40,897 nt of DNA from Magnetococcales bacterium. GTDB taxonomy: Bacteria > Pseudomonadota > Magnetococcia > Magnetococcales > UBA8363. The position numbers were made by a program, and so were the translations under genes. The stretch lies in contig JADFZF010000006.1 in the NCBI GenBank assembly GCA_015232645.1, forward strand, positions 1 through 40,897. Direction: 5' to 3'. How positions within the stretch are numbered: the stretch's first letter is position 1; every line of letters begins with the position of its first letter. The notes beneath the pieces were generated by a model. That model saw only the letters and a list, made by a program, of their open reading frames with translations. It did not search any database and was not told the DNA's origin. Below are positions 1 to 9,937 of the stretch, piece after piece.

Positions 1-126
1 CTGGAACCCTACGCCTACCTCCGCAAAGTCTTCAGTGAGATCCCAAACGCAGCCACAGTTGAGGATTTCGAGGCACTCCTCCCCTGGAACGTTAAAAAAA
101 AATCGGAGAAAAGCAAGACACCTTGA
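1..126 (+). pseudogene. 3' end of an IS66-family transposase (TnpC), truncated by the window edge
   Basis: Frame 1 reads LEPYAYLRKVFSEIPNAATVEDFEALLPWNVKKKSEKSKTP*, resembling the C-terminal motif of IS66 transposases (LEPYAYLR..L..LP....DieaLLPWN). May be intact beyond the window. Confidence 0.85.
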
Positions 127-150
127 GAACGGCATTCGTTCGGCGCTTAC
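124..150 (+). mobile_element. Putative right terminal inverted repeat of the IS66-type element
   Basis: Sequence gagaacggcattcgttcggcgcttac immediately follows the transposase stop. Its reverse complement begins GTAAGCG, matching the GTAA-type ends typical of the IS66 family. The left end is outside the window. Confidence 0.7.
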
Positions 151-511
151 ATTGCTTCCAACGGCTACGAATCAGCTGCCCTTCACAGACCACGACCCGG
201 CCTTGCATGAGAAGGGACCCGTCCCTTCCCGGCCTCAACTGGGTATCTGACGTGCCATAATCCATGCCACTGGGTGTCAACCATTCTGACAAATAAAAAC
301 ATCATTATAAAACAAAAATCAAACCAATATCTAATATGATGACCCATTGATCTGACGGCATTGATGCATTGCTGCGGAATGGTTGGCTCTCACTGCCAAG
401 GCTGCATGAAGGCAAGAATTTCGTGGAAGGGCTTGCCTCATGACTTGATCTGGAACGGTAGGCACCCAGTGCCGTCCGATATATAGAATCGGCTTTGTCG
501 TATTCGTAACC

Positions 512-553
512 CAGACGCAACGGAATCATTCACAGACGCAACGGAATCATTCA
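512..553. repeat. Perfect 21-bp tandem duplication (cagacgcaacggaatcattca x2)
   Basis: Copies at 512-532 and 533-553 read identically. Confidence 0.95.
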
Positions 554-656
554 GATCCCCCCCCCGCTCTTCGAAACAATTGAGAAAAAGTGGCTAGGGG
601 GTATCCCCCCCCACTTTCTCTTTAACAATCAATCCTGAAGCGGTGGGGATCTGAAT
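549..656. repeat. Long nested imperfect inverted repeat (~108 bp)
   Basis: Outer arms attcagatcccccccccgct (549-568) / agcggtggggatctgaat (639-656); inner arms gagaaaaagtgg (582-593) / ccactttctc (611-620); core gggggtatccccc (597-609). Confidence 0.8.
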
Positions 657-737
657 AGTTAAATTCAGCCAGGAGGTCTAAACGTTACGCCATAACCATC
701 TTATTATTTCATTATTTATATTATATCATTCTTAGAC

Positions 738-1148
738 TCATCTTCCTCTTCCGGGTTCGGAAGGCGGCCTGCTGGCGTTAACCGGTTGTAAAATATACTT
801 GATTTGTTTTGCCGGGGTGTTGTAGGCGCCAAGAATGCCAATATTTTCTGCGTTGACATTCAAAAGAGACGTGATCCCAGTCGTATTTGGTCCCTGGTCA
901 ACAGCCTCATATTGATTTTGGCTGTTCCCTGTATAGCACCAAACGTGAAATTCGACGGCATGATTATCCGTTTCATTAATCATGCCTTTGACGTGGGAAG
1001 CTTGGACTGGCCTGCAAGAATTGTTGATCCAAGTTACCGTGTCCTGGATTGTCATCGCAGAATGCGAAATCCACGTGGCATAAGTCAAACCGGGAATAAA
1101 TGTAAGAAGGGTAGCCGAAAACCCGATAAGGACCAACTTGCGCATCAT
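738..1148 (-). CDS. Hypothetical secreted protein
   Basis: 136-aa ORF with signal-peptide-like N-terminus MMRKLVLIGFSATLLTFIPGLTYA; no family recognised. Confidence 0.55.
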   Translation of the reverse strand: MMRKLVLIGFSATLLTFIPGLTYATWISHSAMTIQDTVTWINNSCRPVQASHVKGMINETDNHAVEFHVWCYTGNSQNQYEAVDQGPNTTGITSLLNVNAENIGILGAYNTPAKQIKYILQPVNASRPPSEPGRGR

Positions 1149-1558
1149 ATTCCTCCATCCAACGAAGTTAATTGAAGTTGTAAAAATTAGCCAGGATAAT
1201 TCAATGGTGGTCGTTTAACTCTCCCAGCCAAATTGATCTGCCTATTGCCTCTGGAGCCAAATCCGTGTGTAAGCCTCTTGAAGGCTTCGCATTTCTGTTA
1301 CGAAGGAAAATTGAGTCAATCGGGTAGGTTCCCATCCAAAAAACTTGGGAAGTCGGGGTAGAATCAATAATAGCCTTCGATCTCTAAATTTCCCGACTCA
1401 TACCATACCTATGTACTTTAAGTCCTGCTGAACGATCCCATGCTTCGAACTGTCATTGCATATAATATTGTTACCGTCTCTTCCCGTCAAGATCCTTCTG
1501 AGCCTCAACTCGCGGGTCGTGTCACATTTGGATCGAATGAACCATCGTCAAGCTTGAG

Positions 1559-2677
1559 TCAACCTCCCCTGGCTTGAAAAAAATCCCGATAAAAATCCAG
1601 AAACTTCCCAGCGATGATCGCCGCCCTCATCTCCCGGGACAGGGATAAATAATAAAAAAGATTGTGCAAAGTCATCAATCGGATGCCCAAAATTTCGCGA
1701 TTGATGAACAAATGCCGCAAATAGGCACGGCTGTAGTGTTGGCAGGTCTCGCAACCGCATTCGTGATCGATGGGCGAAGGATCGTCACGATTTCCAGCCC
1801 GTTTGATGTTGAAGGCCCCGAACCGGGTGAACAGTTGACCATTGCGGGCATTGCGCGTGGGCAGCACGCAATCGAACATATCCACCCCCGACCGCACCCC
1901 ATCGACGATATCTTCCGGCTTGCCCACCCCCATGAGATAACGTGGTTTGTCCAGAGGCAACAGCTCCGGGGCATAGGACAACACCGACAGCATGGAGTCC
2001 CGCGACTCTCCCACCGACAGGCCGCCGATGGCATAACCGTCGAATTCCATGGCCACCAGTGCTGCAGCCGATTTGCGCCGCAGCGACTCATGGGTGCCAC
2101 CCTGCATGATGCCGAACAAGGCACGATCCGATTTTTCCGGATCCCGCGCCGCCTGACAACGCGCCGCCCAACGCAGCGACAGCTCCATGGCGCGGCGGAC
2201 ATGTCCGCCATCCGCCCCTCCCGGTGGGCATTCATCCAACTGCATCATGATGTCGGAACCCAACTGCTCCTGAACCCGTATGGCCTGCTCGGGGCTGAGA
2301 AAATGTCGTGAACCATCGATGTGCGACTGAAACAGCGCCCCCTCCTCGGTGATTTTGCACAGGCTTCCCAGGCTGAAAATTTGGTATCCCCCCGAATCGG
2401 TCAAGATGGGGCGATCCCAGTTCATGAAGCGATGCACTCCCCCGAAGCGCACGATCAGGTCCGGGCCGGGACGCAACAAGAGATGATAAGTATTGTTGAG
2501 AATGATCTGCGCCCCGACCTGTTCAAGTTCCGCCGGGGTCATGGCCTTGACTGTAGCCTGGGTCCCCACCGGCATGAAGATCGGGGTGTCCACCACCCCA
2601 TGGGGGGTATGTAGTCGGCCGGCGCGGGCACCGCTGGGATCGGTCGCCAAGAGTTCAAATGAAAAAAATTCGGACAT
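1559..2677 (-). CDS. tgt: Queuine tRNA-ribosyltransferase
   Basis: TPIFMPVGTQATVKAMTP, ILNNTYHLLLRPG, DSGGYQIFSLG, GGLSVGE and the zinc site CGCETC are characteristic. The internal Met at 2677 is preferred over the track start 2695, which overlaps the queA stop. Confidence 0.97.
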   Translation of the reverse strand: MSEFFSFELLATDPSGARAGRLHTPHGVVDTPIFMPVGTQATVKAMTPAELEQVGAQIILNNTYHLLLRPGPDLIVRFGGVHRFMNWDRPILTDSGGYQIFSLGSLCKITEEGALFQSHIDGSRHFLSPEQAIRVQEQLGSDIMMQLDECPPGGADGGHVRRAMELSLRWAARCQAARDPEKSDRALFGIMQGGTHESLRRKSAAALVAMEFDGYAIGGLSVGESRDSMLSVLSYAPELLPLDKPRYLMGVGKPEDIVDGVRSGVDMFDCVLPTRNARNGQLFTRFGAFNIKRAGNRDDPSPIDHECGCETCQHYSRAYLRHLFINREILGIRLMTLHNLFYYLSLSREMRAAIIAGKFLDFYRDFFQARGG

Positions 2678-2682
2678 TCCCT

Positions 2683-3735
2683 TCATCCCGGCCACAACAA
2701 CGACGCATCCCCATAGGAATAAAACCGATACCCGGCGGACAAGGCCAGCTCATAATCCCGGTCAAGACGCGACAAACCGACAAAAGCCCCAACCAGCATC
2801 AACAGACTGGAGCGCGGCAGATGAAAATTGGTGATCATGCCATCGATCACCAAAAATGGATCACCGGGTCGAATAAAAAGATTGGTTTCCCCTTGCCAAG
2901 GGGCCAACGGAACTCCAGTCTGGCGAGCGGCGGTTTCCAGGGTTCGGACCACCGTTGTTCCCACGGCGATCACCCTGCCCCCGCTGGTCTGCGTCGCCGT
3001 GATCGCCGCAACCGTGGCCTCGGGAAGACAACACCATTCCCGATGCAGATGCTGTGCCGCCAGTCCCCCACCCCGCAATGGCTGAAAGGTCCCCAATCCG
3101 ACATGGAGCGTGGCAAATGCTACGCCAATTTGGCGGTCCGCCAGGCGTTGCAGCAACTCCGTGGTGAAATGCAATCCGGCCGTGGGGGCGGCCACGGCTC
3201 CATCATGGCGTGCAAACACCGTCTGATAACGGTGCCGATCATCCCGTTGCGCATCGGGGTTGATGTAGGGGGGCAAAGGCACCTGCCCATGACGCTCCAA
3301 CACCGCCTCCAGAGTCTCCCCCGGATGGTGCAGGATCACCTGAAAACCCGAACCGGTCCGACCCTGGATGGTGATCTCCAAACCATCGCCGATGAGCACC
3401 CGCATCCCGAATCGCACCCGTTTGTTACTGCGAACCAAAGCCTCCCAAGCACCCTCTCCCCCCAAAGGGCGCAACAGGAAGACTTCCATCTTGCCGCCGG
3501 AAGGCCGTTGCCCAGACAATCGTGCCGGAAACACCCGGGTATCGTTCAATACCACCAGATCACCGGAGCGCAGCAGGTCAGGCAGGTCGGAAAACCTCCG
3601 ATCTTCGGTAACGTCGGGCCGGCTCACCAGCAACCGGGCGGTATCCCTCGGCATCGCCGGGGTCTGGGCGATGCGTCCCTCAGGCAGGTCATACTCAAAA
3701 TGCTCTACGCTCAGGGGGTCTGAAAATCGAAACAC
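2683..3735 (-). CDS. queA: S-adenosylmethionine:tRNA ribosyltransferase-isomerase
   Basis: FEYDLPEGRIAQTPAMPRDTARLL, PTAGLHFT, ITNFHLPRSSLLMLVGAFVG motifs; adjacent to tgt. Confidence 0.97.
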   Translation of the reverse strand: MFRFSDPLSVEHFEYDLPEGRIAQTPAMPRDTARLLVSRPDVTEDRRFSDLPDLLRSGDLVVLNDTRVFPARLSGQRPSGGKMEVFLLRPLGGEGAWEALVRSNKRVRFGMRVLIGDGLEITIQGRTGSGFQVILHHPGETLEAVLERHGQVPLPPYINPDAQRDDRHRYQTVFARHDGAVAAPTAGLHFTTELLQRLADRQIGVAFATLHVGLGTFQPLRGGGLAAQHLHREWCCLPEATVAAITATQTSGGRVIAVGTTVVRTLETAARQTGVPLAPWQGETNLFIRPGDPFLVIDGMITNFHLPRSSLLMLVGAFVGLSRLDRDYELALSAGYRFYSYGDASLLWPG

Positions 3736-4013
3736 GTCGGTTCACATTTGGAAAAACGGTCGCCGTTATTACCTAGCGGACTCCACTGGAGCCAATCAAG
3801 CGCATCCGGTCCCGTACAGGCTCGGTCCTGTCCTTCAGAATGTACCATGGATGGGAAGGAATCCGCACCCGGTCCAGGAAGACCATCGGAAAATCAGCCC
3901 TGTCTCCGATGAAATTGACCAGGCTGTGGTTGCAATGGGTGGCAGGATGGTATTACAACTGTCTGGATTGGCCTGTCGGCCACATATTTCCAGTCGAACC
4001 AAGCCTGAGTCGA

Positions 4014-4898
4014 ATGGTTGTCATGCGTTATCAAGGTCCCATCTATCGGCCCCCCAGCGAGGCCGATTCCCTGCTGATCCAGGCGACCGTGGGTTGCCCC
4101 CATAACCAGTGCACCTTTTGCATGGTTTATAAACGTGGCCCACGGTTTCGTGTCCGTCCCGTGGCGGATGTGTGTGCCGATATCACCACCGCCCGGATCG
4201 AGTACGGGCCAGGCGTGCGTACCATGTTCCTGCCCGCCGGAAACAGCATCGCCATGGATACGGACGATTTAATGACGGTATGTCGGGTGGCCCGGGAACA
4301 GTTTCCCGATCTGGAACGGATGACCGTTTATGGATCGTCCACCTGTATCCTGGACAAAGGGGCGGACCAGTTGGTCCAATTGTATCGGGCCGGACTGAAT
4401 CGAATCCATGTGGGGCTGGAATCGGGGGACGACGAAACCTTGCGCCGGGTCAAAAAGGGGGCGACGGCAGAACAACAGATCCAGGCCGGCCAATGGGTCA
4501 TGGCCTCGGGGATGGAATTGAGTCTTTATGTCGTCCTGGGGCTGGCCGGTGCGGAACGCAGCATCCAACATGCCGAGGAGACCGCTCGGGCACTCAATGC
4601 CATCAATCCCCATTTCATTCGCATCCGAACTTTCGTCCCCAAGGAGAAAACTCCCATGCTCCGGGACTGGCAACAAGGTCGGTTCATCCTGCTGGGGCCT
4701 CATGGAATCCTGCGGGAAATGCATCGTTTGGTGAGCCTGCTGCACGTCGATTCCTGGCTCACATGCGACCATTATACCAACTACCTCCCCCTCCAAGGGC
4801 AACTCCCCGGCGGCCAGGGCGCGCTTCTGTCGGCCCTCGAACACGGCCTTCAACGTCCCGAAACCGATTACCGGCCATTTTTCATTGGCCGTGAATGA
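4014..4898 (+). CDS. Radical SAM protein
   Basis: CPHNQCTFC (CxxxxCxxC-type cluster motif), HVGLESGDDETLRRVKKG. The 5' extension to 3840 looks non-coding; start uncertain (4014 or 4023). Confidence 0.85.
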   Translation: MVVMRYQGPIYRPPSEADSLLIQATVGCPHNQCTFCMVYKRGPRFRVRPVADVCADITTARIEYGPGVRTMFLPAGNSIAMDTDDLMTVCRVAREQFPDLERMTVYGSSTCILDKGADQLVQLYRAGLNRIHVGLESGDDETLRRVKKGATAEQQIQAGQWVMASGMELSLYVVLGLAGAERSIQHAEETARALNAINPHFIRIRTFVPKEKTPMLRDWQQGRFILLGPHGILREMHRLVSLLHVDSWLTCDHYTNYLPLQGQLPGGQGALLSALEHGLQRPETDYRPFFIGRE

Positions 4899-5005
4899 AT
4901 CAATGATGACAAAATGTTAATGAATTTGTGTTTGACTTTTGGCCTGAAGGACTTCAGGCTTGACGCATGCGTCTGAAGCACCTGGGACTGAAAGAGGAAG
5001 ATGAA

Positions 5006-6070
5006 ATGAAAATACTTACAGTGGTCGGAACACGCCCCAATTTCACCAAGGAATACGCCATGTCCCGCGCCCTCAAACAAAAGGGACTCCATGAGGTACT
5101 CCTGCATACCGGTCAGCATTACGACTATGAAATGAGCCAGACATTTTTTGAAGGATTGTATCTGCCGACCCCAAAATACATCAATCAAATCATCAAATCC
5201 GGTTTCCATGGCGACGAGACGGCAGCCATGCTGATGTTCATCGAACAGGTGCTGCTGAAGGAACGGCCGGACGTCACTCTGGTCTATGGCGACGTCAATT
5301 CGACCGTTGCCGCCGCCCTCGCTTCGGTCAAACTGCATATTCCCGTGGCCCATGTGGAAGCGGGTTTGCGTTGCGAACACTTCTACAACCCGGAGGAAAT
5401 CAACCGCCGGGTCACCGACTCCATGAGCGAACTGCTGTTCCCACACATCCAATCGGCTTATCATTCATTGATACAAGAAAATTATCCCCCAGACAGAATC
5501 GTGCTGCCCGGGGATATCGTCATGGACAGCCTGTTGCTGGTCGCCCGCGATAAACAGATCACCCCCACCCGGGGTGATTATCACCTCATGACCTTGCACC
5601 GCGCCGAGAATACTAACGATCCGCAAAAACTCGAAAGCATCGTCACCGCGGTCATCGAAAGCGGCGCCCGGATCCTGTTTCTGGTCCATCCACGCACCAA
5701 AAAGGCGCTGGTACAAAATTCCCTCATGGATCGCCTGCATAAGGCAAAAAATATCGAAGTTCTGGGTCCTGAAGGATTCGTCAGCTTCGTCAAACTCCTG
5801 GCCGGGGCCCACAAGGTCATCACCGATTCGGGCGGTGTCCGGCGCGAAGGTTACATCTTTGGCAAACCCGTAATCAACATCAGTGATTTTGTCTGGGTAC
5901 CGGAGATGATGGCGGCCGGCTGGAGCCTGTTGGTCGGGGCTGACCGCCAACGTATTGTCCAGGCCATCCACGAATTCGAACCCACCGGCGAACGTCCTCC
6001 CATATTCGGTGATGGCAACGCCGCCGAAAAAATCGCCGCTGCCCTTGTGCACAGGTTCGGTGGCCCATGA
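5006..6070 (+). CDS. wecB: UDP-N-acetylglucosamine 2-epimerase (non-hydrolysing)
   Basis: VVGTRPNFTKE, HTGQHYDYEMS, VYGDVNSTVAAALA, HVEAGLRC, TDSGGVRREGYIFGKP. Start at 5006 has upstream SD-like agaggaag. Confidence 0.93.
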   Translation: MKILTVVGTRPNFTKEYAMSRALKQKGLHEVLLHTGQHYDYEMSQTFFEGLYLPTPKYINQIIKSGFHGDETAAMLMFIEQVLLKERPDVTLVYGDVNSTVAAALASVKLHIPVAHVEAGLRCEHFYNPEEINRRVTDSMSELLFPHIQSAYHSLIQENYPPDRIVLPGDIVMDSLLLVARDKQITPTRGDYHLMTLHRAENTNDPQKLESIVTAVIESGARILFLVHPRTKKALVQNSLMDRLHKAKNIEVLGPEGFVSFVKLLAGAHKVITDSGGVRREGYIFGKPVINISDFVWVPEMMAAGWSLLVGADRQRIVQAIHEFEPTGERPPIFGDGNAAEKIAAALVHRFGGP

Positions 6071-6864
6071 CAACCTTGACGACACCATCCCCTGCCAATC
6101 CACCGCCAACGGTGGTCATCGTCATCCCCATGTACAACGAAGAGGCCTCCATCCCCCTGCTGAGCTATCGCTTGCGTATCGTCCTGAGGGTGTTGTCGGA
6201 TACCACCAGACCGTTTCTGGTCCTTGTGGACGACGGCAGCAAGGATCGAACCCGCGAGGCCGTACAACAATTCTTCTCAGGCGTCGACCGACTGATCCTG
6301 GAACGCCACGAAGTGAACAAAGGCTACAGTTCGGCACTCAGAACCGGGGTGGAGAAAGCCTTGACCCTGCACCCTGATCTCATCGTCACCATCGATGCCG
6401 ATACCAATTACGATCATTTCTACATTCCCATGTTCGTGGAAAGTTTTCCCGAGGATTGCGATATCCTGACCGCCAGCCCCTGGCATCCCCAAGGGCAAAG
6501 AAAATATTTCCCCAGAAACCGACTGATCCTTTCCCTGACGCTGAGTGCCCTGTATCGCTTCGTGCTGGCGCGCTATGACTCGCCCCTGTACACCTACAGC
6601 TCCTGTTTCCGTGTCGCCCGGCCGGAAGTCTACCAGAAAATCAAATGGACCGGAGAATCCTTCACCGCCACCAGCGAAATCCTGGTCCGCTGCATCATCA
6701 ACGGGCTGCGGGTACGGGAACGCCCGTTTCAAGTCAATCCACGTTGGTTCGGCATCAGCAAGATGCGAAAATTGAAACAAATACGCATGCATCTGGACCT
6801 GCTGTGGCGGATCTGGAAAACGCCCGAGGAATTCATGATCAAAAACCAAATGGGCCAGGGATGA
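6067..6864 (+). CDS. Glycosyltransferase family 2 (dolichol-phosphate-mannose-synthase-like)
   Basis: VVIVIPMYNEEASIPLL, VDDGSKDRT, IDADTNYD. Overlaps the upstream stop by 4 bp (ATGA). Confidence 0.9.
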   Translation: MTTLTTPSPANPPPTVVIVIPMYNEEASIPLLSYRLRIVLRVLSDTTRPFLVLVDDGSKDRTREAVQQFFSGVDRLILERHEVNKGYSSALRTGVEKALTLHPDLIVTIDADTNYDHFYIPMFVESFPEDCDILTASPWHPQGQRKYFPRNRLILSLTLSALYRFVLARYDSPLYTYSSCFRVARPEVYQKIKWTGESFTATSEILVRCIINGLRVRERPFQVNPRWFGISKMRKLKQIRMHLDLLWRIWKTPEEFMIKNQMGQG

Positions 6865-6941
6865 CCGGTCCCTCCCCGCTCTGCTACCGACGATCCGAGC
6901 TGTCTGGACAGAATATGACCCATCCTGAAAAGGCGTGACCT

Positions 6942-8837
6942 ATGTGTGGCATTTTGGGCTGGTTCTCTTCCCATGGAACCACCTGCGACCCGGAAGCCTG
7001 CCTCCAAGGGTTACAGACCCTCGGCCATCGCGGGCCCCATGGCCGAGGGGTATTGCAACGCTCCGGGCTGTGGCTGGGGCACGTCCGACTGGCCATCATC
7101 GACGTCGAGCATGGTGGGCAACCCTGGATCGATGAGGATTCAGGATTGGCGATGGTGTACAACGGAGAAATTTACAATTATGTCGAAGAACGACGGCTGC
7201 TTGAAAACGCCGGTTACCAGTTTCGCAGTCACAGCGATACCGAAGTATTGCTGAAGATGTACCTGGCCTACGGTGAAAAAATGCTCGACCGGCTCAACGG
7301 CATGTTTGCCTTCGCCATTCATGACCCACGCAACAACACCCTGTTTTGCGCCCGGGATCATGCGGGGATCAAACCCTTCTACTACCTGGCCTCCAAAGAG
7401 GGAATCCTGTTTGCCTCCGAAGTCAAGGCCATGGTGACGGTACGTGGAGGATTGGAAGCGGACCCACAGGGTATGGCGGATTATATTGCCCTGCAATATC
7501 TTATCGGGTCAAAGACATTCTTCAGGGATGTACGGCGCCTGCTGCCGGGTCACTGCCTGCGTATCGGCTCCGATGGGACTCCGACGGTGCGACAATACTG
7601 GTCCCTGACCCCTGACGAAAGATTCACCGGCAATGCCGTGGAGGCGGCGGAATGGTTACGGGTCCATCTGGATGATGCCATCCGTCTGCAACTTCGCAGT
7701 GACGTCCCGCTGGGGGCGCACCTGAGCGGTGGCCTCGACACCGGCATCATCACCCGACTCGCCAGCCGCCGTATCGCTCCGGAACGCTTCAGCACCTTTA
7801 CCGCCGGCTTTCGCGAAGGCGGTGTCTTCGATGATACTGCAGCGGCCCGGATCAGCTCCCGGTTTTGTGACACCGACCATCATGAAATCTTTCCCACCGC
7901 CGATGATTTTCTTCATCTATTCCCCACCCTCGTCCATCATTTAGACGAACCCATGGCGGGTCAGGGGGTGTTTCCCCAATACATGGTGTCACGGCTGGCC
8001 CAAACCAAGGTACGCGTGGTGTTGGGCGGTCAGGGGGCGGACGAACTCTTCGGTGGCTACACCCGGTATTATGCCCTTCTCCTGGACCAAGCGATCCGCA
8101 ATGGCGCCGATCGAGGTCGGGAACCCCTCGGTATCGATTGGCCAACCCTGGGAGCGGGTCTGGGACAAATGCACAATTATGGCCCATTGTGGTCGCAAAT
8201 GCAGGCGGGTGGCGCATTTCAATCTCCCATCGAACGTTACTGGCGCATGATCGACCGTTCGGGCGATCTGAATGATGTCCTCGCCCCCGACTTTGTAGAA
8301 TCATTACAGGGATACCGAACCTTCAACGCCTATCGCGACATCGTCGACCGCTTTCCCGACGCGGAAGTCCTCAATCGAATCCTGTATTTCGAAACCAGTG
8401 CTTGGTTGCCGGCACTGCTGCACGTCGAAGACCGCATGAGCATGGCCGTCTCCCTGGAAAGCCGGGTCCCGTTCCTCGATCCTCGCATCATGCGTTTTGC
8501 CTTCAGTCTGCCTACCCGGATCAAGCTCCACCAGGGGCAAACCAAAGGGTTGATGCGACAGGCCTTTCATAATGATCTGGCACAGTCGGTCCGCGACCGC
8601 CGCGACAAGTTGGGCTTTCCGACCCCAACCAGCCGCTGGTTTGCCGGTCCGCTTCGGGACTTCGTCTGGGAAACCCTTAACAGTGTCTCCTGTCGGCAAC
8701 GGGGTATTTTTTCTCCAGAAGCAATACGCCGCATCAGCGAAAATCCCCAAGGCGACTTCGATCGCTCACTCTGGGGCATGCTCAACATCGAATTGTGGCA
8801 TCGCAATCTTCATCCCATGCCATCAATGGCCGCTTGA
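6942..8837 (+). CDS. asnB: Asparagine synthase (glutamine-hydrolysing)-like amidotransferase
   Basis: N-terminal MCGILGWF (class II Gln amidotransferase), YNGEIYNY, synthetase motif LSGGLDTG, GGQGADELFGGYTRY. Confidence 0.92.
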   Translation: MCGILGWFSSHGTTCDPEACLQGLQTLGHRGPHGRGVLQRSGLWLGHVRLAIIDVEHGGQPWIDEDSGLAMVYNGEIYNYVEERRLLENAGYQFRSHSDTEVLLKMYLAYGEKMLDRLNGMFAFAIHDPRNNTLFCARDHAGIKPFYYLASKEGILFASEVKAMVTVRGGLEADPQGMADYIALQYLIGSKTFFRDVRRLLPGHCLRIGSDGTPTVRQYWSLTPDERFTGNAVEAAEWLRVHLDDAIRLQLRSDVPLGAHLSGGLDTGIITRLASRRIAPERFSTFTAGFREGGVFDDTAAARISSRFCDTDHHEIFPTADDFLHLFPTLVHHLDEPMAGQGVFPQYMVSRLAQTKVRVVLGGQGADELFGGYTRYYALLLDQAIRNGADRGREPLGIDWPTLGAGLGQMHNYGPLWSQMQAGGAFQSPIERYWRMIDRSGDLNDVLAPDFVESLQGYRTFNAYRDIVDRFPDAEVLNRILYFETSAWLPALLHVEDRMSMAVSLESRVPFLDPRIMRFAFSLPTRIKLHQGQTKGLMRQAFHNDLAQSVRDRRDKLGFPTPTSRWFAGPLRDFVWETLNSVSCRQRGIFSPEAIRRISENPQGDFDRSLWGMLNIELWHRNLHPMPSMAA

Positions 8838-8933
8838 CCATCAATGGCTCCTGATGGAACCGATCGACGGACAGGCATTACCGCTCAAAATCAAACGCTC
8901 ACTCCACGGCGATGATTCGGGAGAACTGGTCCC

Positions 8934-9920
8934 ATGCTGACAGTCAAAAGCATCGTTACCTTCTATTTTCGTTATATTCTGCGCCGGCCCGCCTTGGTGA
9001 ACCGAGCCTTGTTCTACATCCCCAATTGGCGCGGACTGTTTCGCACCGCCCTCAATGAAATCAATTTTTTATTGCGTCGCGATCAAGGCTTTCGCATCAC
9101 TTCGGTGGTGGTGGAACTTTCGGGCCAATGCAATCTGAACTGTCTCCACTGCGCCCGACACCAAGCCATGACCCGGGAACAGGGATTGATGACCTGGGAA
9201 ACCTTCGAGACACTGGTAAAAAACAATCCCGATATCCCAATGTTCATTCTGGTGGGATGGGGGGAGATGATGCTCCATCCCGACTTCTTCAGAATGGTCG
9301 AGTTTCTGCGCCAAAAGGGAAAACGGGTCGCCCTCACCACCAATGCCACCTTGCTCACCCGCGAACGAATCGAAAAACTGGTGACCAGTGGCCTGTCACA
9401 CATCACCTTCTCCGTCGATGGGTTGGATGATGTTTATCAAAAAATGCGCGGAATTCCCTTCGAAAAAGTCGAAAGAAATATCATCGCCCTCGCCGAACGC
9501 ATCCGACAAACCGGTGCCGACATATTTCTGGAAATCAACTGCGTCGGTCATCCCGATGTCCTGCAACAGGAAAAGGAAATCCGCCAACGACTGGGTCCCT
9601 ACCTGGATGATATTCGCTTTTCCTCCTTCATGGAGTACAATATGCTGGTACCAACGAACCGCTCCAGCCCCTGCAGGGAATTCTGGCGCGGCATGATATC
9701 GGTCCTCCATGACGGACGGGTGGTCCCCTGCTGCATGGACTACAATGCCAGCATGGTTCTGGGCCATATCTCCGAAGGATCCCTGAACAGCCTCTGGAAC
9801 AACCCAGTGACCCGGGGACTACGTCGGGAGCAGCTGCGGTTGGAATTCAAGCGACGGTGCGCCACCTGCTATGAAAACGAACCTCCGGCACAATCGGGGA
9901 TCAATAAACGCTTTGATTAA
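8934..9920 (+). CDS. Radical SAM/SPASM domain protein
   Basis: SGQCNLNCLHCAR (CxxxCxxC) plus C-terminal VVPCCMDYNASMVLGHISEGSLNSLWNN...CATCYE typical of SPASM. Confidence 0.9.
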   Translation: MLTVKSIVTFYFRYILRRPALVNRALFYIPNWRGLFRTALNEINFLLRRDQGFRITSVVVELSGQCNLNCLHCARHQAMTREQGLMTWETFETLVKNNPDIPMFILVGWGEMMLHPDFFRMVEFLRQKGKRVALTTNATLLTRERIEKLVTSGLSHITFSVDGLDDVYQKMRGIPFEKVERNIIALAERIRQTGADIFLEINCVGHPDVLQQEKEIRQRLGPYLDDIRFSSFMEYNMLVPTNRSSPCREFWRGMISVLHDGRVVPCCMDYNASMVLGHISEGSLNSLWNNPVTRGLRREQLRLEFKRRCATCYENEPPAQSGINKRFD

Positions 9921-9937
9921 ACCTGAAGAGACGATGA

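Noticed and set aside
35-250. 71-aa plus-strand ORF
   Set aside because: Overlaps the IS66 transposase C-terminus and its terminal repeat in another frame.
450-480. ggcacccagtgcc shared with 23217-23232
   Set aside because: Short quasi-palindrome shared by two distant loci; too short to distinguish from chance.
1664-2311. 215-aa plus-strand ORF
   Set aside because: Antisense to the unambiguous tgt gene; low-complexity translation typical of shadow ORFs in GC-rich DNA.
2659-3723. 354-aa plus-strand ORF
   Set aside because: Entirely antisense to queA; no recognisable domain.
3736-3780. preQ1 riboswitch upstream of queA
   Set aside because: Checked the queA leader because of the queuosine link, but no convincing preQ1 aptamer pattern was seen.
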